The notes beneath the pieces were generated by a model. The model saw only the letters and a program-made list of their open reading frames with translations. It had not been told where the DNA came from and did not search any database. A DNA stretch of 64,000 bases from NCBI GenBank assembly GCA_023525975.1, contig CM042044.1, positions 7,302,501-7,366,500 of the forward strand. Reading direction: 5' to 3'. Position 1 is the first letter of the stretch; each line of letters opens with the position of its first letter. Both the position numbers and the translations under genes were made by a program. The stretch comes from Smallanthus sonchifolius. Taxonomy: Eukaryota > Streptophyta > Magnoliopsida > Asterales > Asteraceae. Positions 21,863-32,400 of the stretch are shown here, piece after piece.

Positions 21863-21926
21863 GAAACCGGACTCGAACCCAAGTCTCCTGTGCATGAGTC
21901 CAAGGTTTTAACCACTCCTCCCGCTA
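21863..21926 (-). repeat. tRNA-like sequence inside LTR
   Basis: The minus strand has AGTGGTTAAAACC (A-box-like) and GGGTTCGAGTCC (B-box), about 35 bp apart, without a full acceptor stem. It recurs in units 2 (about 25408-25471) and 3 (about 37790-37853). It is more likely a tRNA-derived relic or LTR feature than a tRNA gene. Confidence 0.4.
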
Positions 21927-23449
21927 GGGTCATCGCAACAAGACCCGGATTTGAATGGTTTTAATCATAAACACCATTGTGTTCATCTCCTTAATCGCGA
22001 TCCGAACCAATCCCGGCCCCAATTCCCATCAATTTTGCTACAGGCTTGCAACAAGAGTTTAGGGGTTTTGTTACTTAATGGATTTCGATCCTAGGGGTGT
22101 AGCTAATTTCAAAAACAACAAATTTAAAGTCGTTAATTACGTATTTAAAAATCCGAACCCTAGTTTTAAGAACACAAGTTTAATTTGATCGAATTCGATA
22201 ATGTTTTCAGCTGAAATCATGAGGCTTTAAAAGAGTTTCAGTTTCCAAAACTAACCATGAAAAGTAATTGGATTTTGATCGAGTCTAGGGTGGGATTCGA
22301 TTAAGCCGTATATGTTAAGAACCCTAGAATTGGTTCTTGATCAGATCGATGTTATAAACCTGAATTAGCATAGGGCTTTTAATCTAAGAGTGAATACGAA
22401 GTTGTGGGTATGTTTTATTACCTCTATTGATATCGGATTGATGGTGTTCGACCAAAACGTGTTCCGACTTCGAGTGGTTTAGTCCCCGCGACTCCGGCGT
22501 CTTCTCCGACCCAATTAGTGTGTGTAAACAGTTCTGTGAGACTCGTTTGAGGTGCGCAGCCTCTTAATTGAGAGAATGATAATCTAATTGGTATGAATAT
22601 TATAGTAAACAACGGGATTTTGACGGTTACGGGTTTGAGGTAGTTAATAGGATTAATTCGCACGCAATGATGATGTTAAATGCCACAATGATGATCGACA
22701 TTGTCATTAACATGCAATTCAGTTACGAATTTGGACAGGTTTCCGTTATGATTTGCATATTTTGATTAAGAACAATTATAGTTTGACTTTTGAAAGTCAA
22801 CAGCAACAAAATCTCTCAATTTTGACATTGTAAAGTCAACAGAATAGGTTTTGGATATTTACACAGATAGCCCTTGTAATTTCAAGTGTAATAGGGTTTG
22901 AATAATGGCAGGGTTACTCCCAGAGGTTTGTAACTTAGTTAACGGGGTTAAGAGATAACGGATTTGTGCTAACGGAGTTAACCTAAAAAGGTCGGATGTC
23001 ACAACAGTTTAGGAAACAAATCAATGAGGACAATTAGTTTCAATTACAAATAATTTAATGTAATAGAAATAATTGAAGATTGATAAAAAGATTTCAAAAA
23101 TAAAATGTAACAGAATAAAGATTAAAAAATAATTACCATAAATAATTCAATCTAATTTCATAAATGACTCTACAAATAAATACCATAAATATGATTGAAG
23201 TTTCAAAATTAAAAAATTTGAATTGAATTGAAAATAGATTAAAGTGGCATTTTCATGTTGATGGAAAATTATAATATATATTATGTAGTAAACAATTTAA
23301 AGTTGATCAACCAAAACATTCTATTTTATTTGTATATGATCAAATAAAAAATTTAGACCAACCACTAATTTCAAGCATTTTCAAAACTTGAACAATTCGA
23401 AACACCTCTAAATTATATTGGCTAATATATGCCATTTTTAGGTTCATGC

Positions 23450-23601
23450 CTTCTATGATGAACTAAAGGTGAGTATTTACTTTGTTCTGATTTGTTGGTT
23501 GTGAACTTAATGTTGTAAGAATGTATCTACCTTTTATTTTGGCAGATGAATCTATATTTTGAAATCACACAATTCCAAGAAAAAATCAAGGCAAATGCTT
23601 A
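23450..23601 (+). pseudogene. Possible captured exon pair, unrecognised gene
   Basis: Plus strand VHAFYDEQK, a GTGAGT donor, a ~75-bp intron ending TTTTGGCAG, then M(N/D)LYFEITQFQEKIKANA-stop. The splice signals and open frames suggest a host gene fragment carried by the Helitron. It recurs near 26986-27145 and 39370-39527; in unit 1 the first part has a stop (GAACTAAAG). I do not recognise the parent. Confidence 0.3.
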
Positions 23602-23869
23602 GCATTATCGATATTTACGCATGGGTTTGTCATCAACAGATAATCCAAGAGGTGTTTACGGAGCATTTGTGATAAAAGGACATGAAAGTTACCAAATTGA
23701 CGATTTTTAAAACTGTCATTTCTAACCCGTGTATTTACGGGAAGTATAAAAAATAAGTTCATCAAGAGTTGAATATCCATTTGTATGTCAAGAAAAAATA
23801 ATCAATAATTATATCACTCATATTCAAAAACAAAAGGATTGATGTGAAGATAGATTAAGTTACTGCCTC

Positions 23870-23945
23870 GAGCCAATGTTGCAAGGCAAGCTTTTGCGCT
23901 TTACCATTCTTTGATAAGCCTTTCTCAACCTGGAAAATCAAGAAA
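23870..23945 (-). pseudogene. Possible captured exon, unrecognised gene
   Basis: The minus strand after an AG reads VEKGLSKNGKAQKLALQH and WLEAVT-stop. It is kept in all three units (about 36246-36320 and 39789-39865 elsewhere). It does not obviously belong to site-1 protease, so the Helitron may carry pieces of more than one gene. Confidence 0.3.
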
Positions 23946-24315
23946 ATAACATTTTTTTTGTTATATTGTTGCATTTATTAAGAATGCATATAACCTACAC
24001 AATTTACTCTTTTCTTTCACTTGATCCTCAACTACAAAAGCTGTCAAAGAACAAAATCAAATAATTTTCTATGCAAATTCTAAAATTTCGGTAACCAATT
24101 ACAAGAAAACATTAATACCCAATGATCCAACATGCATTGATTTTCTTATTAACTACGTCTAAAAACCATGACGTGTATGAAACCTGCAATAAGCTGAATA
24201 AAAACTCATTCTTTAAACAATTAAGCACCTATTATATATATGTAGGGTTCAAAATGAGCTACTCTAATAATAATATGAAAACTATACCAATGATTATTAG
24301 TGATTTGCGTATTAC

Positions 24316-24468
24316 CTGTGCATCTGTAAACACATGGAAGACATAAATCTTAGTGTCTGGTGCAAAACCAAGTCATTCAACATCTTTACTAGCAATCACT
24401 CTAGCCACAAATGTACCATGTCCAAGATTGTCATTCAAAGTATCTTCATTAATACCCTATGTGCGTTC
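24316..24468 (-). pseudogene. Site-1 protease fragment, unit 1 (exon iii)
   Basis: Exon-like piece with acceptor TTTCAG and donor GTAATA. The minus strand encodes NEDTLNDNLGHGTFVARVIA and LGFAPDTKIYVFHVFTDAQ, the catalytic-His region (GHGT) of site-1 protease/SBT6.1 subtilases. A stop (TAG) after ERT and a TGA in place of Cys (VE*LGF) disable it. A second piece, 24549-24643, holds ALWLVGYTGAKVRMATFDT and is cut by the unit junction. Confidence 0.75.
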
Positions 24469-27199
24469 CTGAAATCGTAAAAACATGAATATTACATTTC
24501 TACAACATAAACTTAGCAAATTCAACCAATAAATTTCAAGATTAAAACCTTCATGTTGCAGAAATATGGATGACCCGAACGAAAGTATCAAATGTAGCCA
24601 TCCTAACTTTTGCCCCTGTGTATCCTACTAACCAAAGTGCATCTGTTTGTTTGTATACATGTTTCTCCCCAACGGGGAAACAAATAAAATGATGTTTGTG
24701 TATATGCATGTTTCTCCCCCAATAGGAAAACAAGTAAAAAGGGGCAGTGAAACTCACCTGAGCTGCGAACGAAATAGATAGCACCACACAAGGATGCAAG
24801 TAGGAAACACAAGAGTTTGCCTGTGAACTGCCTACGTATGCCCTAAAGTTATAAGCATAAAAGTTAGGGATACAATGGGAATGTGACGACGACACGGATG
24901 GATCGGATGTCCTAATTATATTTAGGATCAACGGGTAGACAAACTAGTCATCGGAATCAAGGAATTCCTAGTTTAGTAATTATAGTAAAAGTGGTATGTA
25001 TCAAACGTCGCAAAACATGAGTTAATAATATAATATATATATATATATATTATTGTTTTCGTTTGTTTGTTTGAGTTAAAAATAATAACCTTGAATAATC
25101 TAAATAATTATATTATTTTGAAACGTGAGAATAATAATTAAAAGCGAGTTACAAAATCAAAAGCTCGAATATTAATATAAAACAATCGTTTGCATGATTT
25201 TTAATAAAATAATATTATGTTAGTGAAATAATATAATTAATATATTATTTTTAATAAAATCAATTTGCTCGAAAGTGTATAATAAAATCAATCCCGACAC
25301 TACGGGAGTCTTTCGGGTGCTAAAACATATTAATATCGCACTATAATAATAATGGGAAAGGTTTTCAAAAAAAAGAAACTAGTGAAAAGGCTTCTAAAAA
25401 TATATGTAGGAGACCGGACTCGAACCCAAGTCTCCTGTGCATGAGTCCAAGGTTTTAACCACTCCTCCCGCTAGGGTCATCGCAACAAGACCCGGATTTG
25501 AATGGTTTTAATCATAAACACCATTGTGTTCATCTCCTTAATCGCGATCCGAACCAATCCCGGCCCCAATTCCATCAATTTCGCTACAGGCTTGCAACAA
25601 GAGTTTAGGGGTTTTGTTACTTAATGGATTTCGATCCTAGGGGTGTAGCTAATTTCAAAAACAACAAATTTAAAGTCGTTAATTACGTATTTAAAAATCC
25701 GAACCCTAGTTTTAAGAACACAAGTTTAATTTGATCGAATTCGATAATGTTTTCAGCTGAAATCATGAGGCTTTAAAAGAGTTACAGTTTCCAAAACTAA
25801 CCATGAAAAGTAATTGGATTTTGATCGAGTCTAGGGTGGGATTCGATTAAGCCGTATATGTTAAGAACCCTAGAATTGGTTCTTGATCGGATCGATGTTA
25901 TAAACCTGAATTAGCATAGGGCTTTTAATCTAAGAGTGAATACGAAGTTGTGGGTATGTTTTATTACCTCTATTGATATCGGATTGATGGTGTTCGACCA
26001 AAACGTGTTCCGACTTCGAGTGGTTTAGTCCCCGCGACTCCGGCGTCTTCTCCGACCCAATTAGTGTGTGTAAACAGTTCTGTGAGACTCGTTTGAGGTG
26101 CGCAGCCTCTTAATTGAGAGAATGATAATCTAATTGGTATGAATATTATAGTAAACAACGGGATTTTGACGGTTACGGGTTTGAGGTAGTTAATAGGATT
26201 AATTCGCACGCAATGATGATGTTAAATGCCACAATGATGATCGACATTGTCATTAACATGCAATTCAGTTACGAATTTGGACAGGTTTCCGTTATGATTT
26301 GCATATTTTGATTAAGAACAATTATAGTTTGACTTTTGAAAGTCAACGGCAACAAAATCTCTCAATTTTGACATTGTAAAGTCAACAGAATAGGTTTTGG
26401 ATATTTACACAGATAGCCCTTGTAATTTCAAGTGTAATAGGGTTTGAATAATGGCAGGGTTAGTCCCAGAGGTTTGTAACTTAGTTAACGGGGTTAAGAG
26501 ATAACGGATTTGTGCTAACGGAGTTAACCTAAAAAGGTCGGATGTCACAACAGTTTAGGAAACAAATCAATGAGGACAATTAGTTTCAATTACAAATAAT
26601 TTAATGTAATAGAAATAATTGAAGATTGATAAAAAGATTTCAAAAATAAAATGTAACAGAATAAAGATTAAAAAATAATTACCATAAATAATTCAATCTA
26701 ATTTCGTAAATGACTCTACAAATAAATACCATAAATATGATTGAAGTTTCAAAATTAAAAAATTTGAATTGAATTGAAAATAGATTAAAGTGGCATTTTC
26801 ATGTTGATGGAAAATTATAATATATATTATGTAGTAAACAATTTAAAGTTGATCAAAACATTCTATTTTATTTGTATATGATCAAATAAAAAATTTAGAC
26901 CAACCAATAATTTCAAGCATTTTCAAAACTTGAACAATCCGAAACACCTCTAAATTATATTGGCTAATATATGCCATTTTTAGGTTCATGCCTTCTATGA
27001 TGAACAAAAGGTGAGTATTTACTTTGTTCTGATTTGTTGGTTGTGAACTTAATGTTGTAAGAATGTATCTGCCTTTTATTTTGGCAGATGGATCTATATT
27101 TTGAAATCACACAATTCCAAGAAAAAATCAAGGCAAATGCTTAGCATTATCGATATTTACTCATGGGTTTGTCATCAACAGATAATCCAAGAGGTGTTT

Positions 27200-29137
27200 T
27201 GTAACATACCAAAATGACGAAAAATAAAGTTAGCGAGTTCAAGCGGGCCGAAGTCGGGCCGGGTCAGTCGCGAACCGGGCTTGGGGAGGTCTGTCCTATA
27301 AATAGCAAAAAAAGTCTCTTCACTTCTCCTCTTTACAATTCTAGAGAGAGAAAACCCGTAGAGAGAGAAAGTGACGGAATCGCACAAGATTGCACCAGAT
27401 CGTGTCTCTTGCACTCGTGAAGGAAACCTCCAGATCAGAAGCTCGATTCAGGTAACGATCCGACCTAAATCTGAGTTTTTGTTCGTTTTTGGGTTTTTCG
27501 GGTTTTGGGTGAAAAGAGGACGTTTTTCCGGATGAAACTTAAGAATAAGCTTAGGTTTAGTATCTACAATGAAAAACGGTTGTTTTGAGCAAAGAAAGTT
27601 GAAGTTTTGACATAACCGAGCCCAAATCCGCGAATTTCGGGACTTTTGGGGAAGATGACTGATGTTGCAGGCGAACTTAGCAAGTTCGCCTGTCAAGTTC
27701 GCTTGGTGGAGGCGAACTTATCAAGTTCGCCTGATTATGTTCGCTTGCCAAGGTAAGCGAACTTATCAAGTTCGCTTGAGTTAAGTTCGCCTGGCCAAAG
27801 GGTAAGCGAACTTATTAAGTTCGCTTATAAGTTCGCCTAAGCCAGGGGAGGCGAACTTAGCATTAAGTTCGCCTATATCAGCTGAGTAGAGCGAGAATCG
27901 AGGTTAGGTCTGATATATGTGTTTTGTAACCAATTCAGATCGGAAGTGACGTGGTTGGGCCATTGATTAGGACAACCAAGACTAGCTTAAAAGGTGAGTT
28001 CTAGAAGCCCTCTTTTAAATGTTTTAATAATGTTTTTGGGTTGGTGTCCACACGTGATGATTTTATAAAACGATGTTATGAAACGATGTTTACGAAGGAT
28101 GTATGTAACGTTTTATAAAATGATGTTTATGAAGGATGTTTTAGAAGGAAGGTTTATGAAGGAAGTGTTTATGAAATATTTTGCCAAAAGAAGTTTACGA
28201 AGTGTTTTAACGAATGAGAATGTTTTTAATAAAACGTACGAATGCTTTAACTGAAGTTTTTGAAGTAAAAGAAGCGAAGGTTTACGAAAGTCACAAACGA
28301 ACGAATCTGCCAATATTCCTTAGGGAATGAAGGTTAAGGGATGGGAAGTATGTTATGGGCCTTTACCTTTTAGGGGCCTCTGTGGCTGGCCAACTGTTGT
28401 ACAACTGGGGTGATGACGGTCACCAAGGGGATTATCGTGATCCTTGAAGTTGGTACGATTTACCTTACGGGGTAGTCGTGCTTGAAGTTAAGTACTTGTG
28501 TCCGACGGGATGCAGTGCTTGAAGTTTGGTACGCGCTATCCTTTGGGACGCCGTGCTTGAAGGGTTGGATGACCTAAGTATCGGGCCCTAGGAGTTCCTC
28601 ACCCGAAGGACAGTACGGTGATGATGGGCCTAGTGGTGGTGATCTTTAAGTTATTCAACCAGTATGTAACGTTTGGATTTGACGGTTACGAGAAGGCGCA
28701 GATTCTATATGTTCGTTGACTTATGAAGTGTTATGTTTGTTATTGCATTAATTACGTACGCTTTTTATTAAATGAAGTATGAAGTGATGTCTTTGGCAAT
28801 TTATTTGAAGTTAAGGTTTATGTTAAAACTAGAACTCACCAGCGTAGCTGACGTTTTTAAGTGTGCACATTCAGGTTAAGGTAGGTTATGAGGATGGACG
28901 GTGATGCTTGGCAAGCGAGAAGAGTTACCCGGCTGATCATGAAGACTGGCATCCCGTTATGTTTAGTTATGATGTAAATATGTTTTAAACTATGTTTACG
29001 CTTCCGCATGTATGAACAAGTTTTAATTATGATGAATGAATGAAGTTTTCCGCTGCGTTATTTGATATTCATGTTTAAGAACTGTCTGTGAATGAGTAAA
29101 TCCAACAAGTGGGGCCTCTCGGGTTTAGGGCCTTACA
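27200..29137 (+). repeat. 5' LTR of chromovirus
   Basis: It contains a TATA box CTATAAATA at about 27296-27304, so transcription probably starts near 27325-27335. The R/U5 part carries a hairpin array (27670-27873) and, further on, degenerate 'tgtttatgaagga' and 'gtgcttgaagt' repeats (28070-28180 and 28440-28570). The small frames here are not genes. Confidence 0.9.
27670..27873 (+). repeat. Five-hairpin array in chromovirus LTR
   Basis: Five near-perfect palindromes of the type GGCGAACTTA-n-TAAGTTCGCC occur within 204 bp. Three have G-C at the second stem position (GGCGAAC/GTTCGCC) and two have A-T (AGCGAAC/GTTCGCT), so the stems are conserved while the bases change. The copy in the 3' LTR is at 34567-34770. 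Confidence 0.85.
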
Positions 29138-29140
29138 AGT

Positions 29141-29152
29141 TGGTATCAGAGC
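29141..29152 (+). promoter_or_regulatory. Primer-binding site (initiator tRNA-Met)
   Basis: TGGTATCAGAGC, 3 bp after the 5' LTR end; the standard priming site of plant gypsy elements. Confidence 0.9.
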
Positions 29153-29472
29153 AATAGTTTGAGAGATTCGGACACTCCCAGTGTCTGAACTTAAACTTTG
29201 AATGGGACCGAAAGCGGATCCCAGTACGGGTAACTCGAGCCAAAGCATCAGGTATGAAGGTAGTATATGTATTTACGTATATAGTATGCCTTAGAAAGGG
29301 TTAAGTAAGGACTTGTGTTCTGATGGAATCACAAAGGTGGTTAAATAGAAATCGAAAGGTAGTGTAATGGTTAATTACAGATGGCCAGTGTATATTAACA
29401 TCTTACAGTACTTATTGAATTCTATTTGTTAACTAGCGTGATGACATTGGATTTCTTGTCTTATAGAACGTA

Positions 29473-32400
29473 ATGGCAAGGAGAGGAAACGGAAGGCGTG
29501 GTGGCCGTACCGGTGGTCGTACCGGCGGTCGAAATGGTGGGCGTGGCAGGATCCCTGCGCGCCAAGAGTATAGTGAAGAAGGAAGTGTTCACACTGAACC
29601 GGCGGTTAGTGTGCATGAAGCTGAGCAGACACAGGTTGAAGAACAACCTTTCACTTTTGAACCAGAAGTGAGGGCAGCCATAGCTCGAGAGTTTACGGAG
29701 TTGATGAAGACTTCTCTGCCAGGTCTGTTGGCAGAAGCATTGAAGCAGGTCAATGCGGTGGGGGGGTCTAGCGCGGCAGTTGGTGCTCAGAACAATGAGA
29801 CCGACAATGCACCGCCTGCTCGCGGATGTGATTATAAGTTCTTTAAGGCATGTGACCCGCCGGTCCTGACTGGGAAGAAGGACGCGGTGGCTACTTTTGA
29901 TTGGGTAATACGTATGGAAGCCGCCATCCGTCTGAGCGAGTGTCGAGCTAATCAAGTAGTGAAGTTTGCTGCTAACTCCTTGAGGGAGGAAGCATCTCAT
30001 TGGTGGGAAGGTATACGTCAGGCAAAGGGGAGCGAGATTGTGGATGCGATGATGTGGGCTGACTTGAAAACTTTGGTGATCAAGAATTTCTGCCCAAGGA
30101 ACGAGATTGAGAAGGTAGAGAGGGAATTTCTGGGTTTGAAGGCCGGGAACATGACGCACCGGCAGTACACAACCCGATTTAATGAACAGGCACGTCTGGT
30201 GCCACACCTTGTCACTACTGAAGAGAGAAAGATTGTCTGTTATATTCAAGGGTTGCCGGACCAGGTCCGCACCTATGTTAAGGCAAACGCCCCTACTACC
30301 TATGATTCGGCGGTAGAGCTAAGTGGCGTGGTATTCGATGATCTGACGCTGAATGTTGTTGCCATTGAAGAGCCTAAAAAGAAGTTGAGTTTTCCCGCTA
30401 AACGATTGGGTGGGAAGTTGTTTGGGGCTCGGGACAAGCAGGCCTGGGTAGGCGAGACGACAGTCTGTGGGAAATGCGGGGTAAGACATGCGGGTGAATG
30501 TCGGTTAGGATCGAATCTGTGCTTTAAATGCGGCAAGACCGGACATTACTCCCGTGAATGCCCGCAAGGTTACAAATGCTACAATTGTGGGGAGAATGGT
30601 CATATGAGTCGGGAATGCACCAAGCCCAGGATGGGGGAAACCGGGAAGGGAAAGGGCCCGGAAAAGAAGGGAGAGGGATCTCGTGCAAAGACTCGTGCGT
30701 ACGCACTGACGCAGGAACAAGCCAGGGCGGATCCCGATGTGGCGTCAGGTACGTTCGTCCTTGACAACACTCTTGTTTCTATGTTATTTGATTCGGGTGC
30801 CGGTAAGAGTTTTATATCTGCGTCTTTTTGTAAGAGAATGAAGTACGCAGCCAGTAAGTTAGAAAGGGCATTTAGCGTAGAAACCGCAGAGGGTAGAACT
30901 GCGAGAGTGACCGATGTAGTTGACAACTCCACAATAAAAATAGAAGGACATAGGTTCCCTGTCAGATTGTTTGTTATGGTTTTGGGAGGGTTTGATGTCG
31001 TGTTAGGTATGGATTGGCTAACTGCCAATGAAGCACAAATTATATGTAAACGAAAGATAATCCAACTCAAGGCTCCGGATGGTAGCAAAGTCGAAGTCTT
31101 TGGAGATCGTGACGCCTCGATGCCAAATGTCATCTCAATGATTAAGGCAACGAATTATTTGAGGCGCGGATGCGAGGCTTATCTGTTATATGTAATTGAC
31201 AAGTGTAAGGAGGTGAAGGAACTAGACGATGTACCCGTGGTACGCGAGTACTCGGAGGTGTTTCCAGAGGATTTGCCTGGGATACCACGCGATAGAGAAA
31301 TTGAGTTCCTAATTGACTTAGTACCAGATGCCCAGCCCGTGGCTAAGGCTCCATATCGACTAGCACCAGTGGAAATGAAGGAACTTATGGTCCAACTAGA
31401 CGAGTTACTTGAGAAAGGATTTATCCAACCGAGCATCTCGCCGTGGGGTGCTCCGGTGTTGTTCGTAAAGAAGAAAGATGGTTCGATGAGAATGTGTATC
31501 GATTACCGCGTGTTGAATAAACGAACGGTGAAGAACAAGTACCCTTTACCAAGGATCGATGACCTGTTCGACCAGTTGCAAGGCGCAAGTTGGTTCTCGA
31601 AAATCGACCTTCGGTCCGGGTACCATCAGTTGAAGGTGAGGGAAGAAGACATACCGAAAACTGCATTTCGCACGCGTTATGGACATTTCGAGTTCCGCGT
31701 AATGTCTTTCGGATTGACGAACGCCCCCGCAGCGTTCATGGATTTAATGAATAGGGTGTGTCGACCGATGCTGGATCGATCGGTAATCGTGTTCATCGAT
31801 GATATCCTTATCTACTCCAAGAATGAGGGTGATCACGCGTGTCACTTGAAGGAAGTATTGGAAGCTCTGAAGAATGAGAAGTTGTATGCTAAGTTCTCCA
31901 AATGTGCGTTCTGGCTTAGGGAAGTCCAGTTCCTAGGTCACGTTATTGGCCCGAACGGCATTATGGTTGACCCAGCAAAGATAGTAACGGTAAGTGAATG
32001 GGACATTCCTAAGACGCCAACTGAAATCCGCAGTTTCTTAGGATTGGCAGGCTACTATCGGAGATTCATTCAGGATTTCTCGAAAATAGCTTCGCCATTA
32101 ACAAAGTTGACTCGGAAGGAAGTAAAGTACGAATGGGGTTCGACCCAGGATGAGGCGTTTAAGGAATTGAAAGAGAAGCTAACACAAGCTCCAGTCTTGG
32201 CCCTTCCCGAGGGCAGTGAAGATTTGGTGGTATACTCTGACGCTTCGGGTCAGGGATTGGGGTGTGTGTTGATGCAGCGTGGTAGAGTGATTGCATATGC
32301 GTCGCGGCAGTTGAAAGTTCACGAAGTCAACTATCCGACTCACGATTTGGAACTTGCTGCTGTCGTATTTGCATTAAAAATCTGGAGGCACTACCTGTAC

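Larger units (their letters stand above)
20315..23003. mobile_element. Solo LTR, 2689 bp
   Basis: Ends TGTCACACC...GGATGTCACA with a perfect 5-bp duplication ACAGT (20310-20314 and 23004-23008). No internal region exists, so this is a solo LTR left after LTR-LTR recombination. It contains a ~48-bp minisatellite and a tRNA-like stretch. The downstream part (from 21104) is repeated twice more to the right as part of the tandem triplication. The small frames within are not genes. Confidence 0.85.
21104..24643. repeat. Tandem triplication, unit 1 (3540 bp)
   Basis: The unit runs from the minisatellite of the solo LTR through the LTR end, flank, and site-1 protease fragments, and is followed directly by the next unit at 24644. 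It is the most diverged of the three: it alone has 'gaacaattcg' and 'atgaactaaagg' where units 2 and 3 have 'gaacaatccg' and 'atgaacaaaagg'. Confidence 0.88.

Noticed and set aside
21863..21926. A tRNA gene
   Set aside because: The A and B boxes are present but the acceptor and anticodon stems do not close properly, and it sits in a repeated LTR.
22424..22663. 79-aa minus-strand frame kept in three places (also 25970-26209 and 38351-38590)
   Set aside because: Conservation reflects the recent tandem triplication of LTR sequence, not selection; no recognisable domain.
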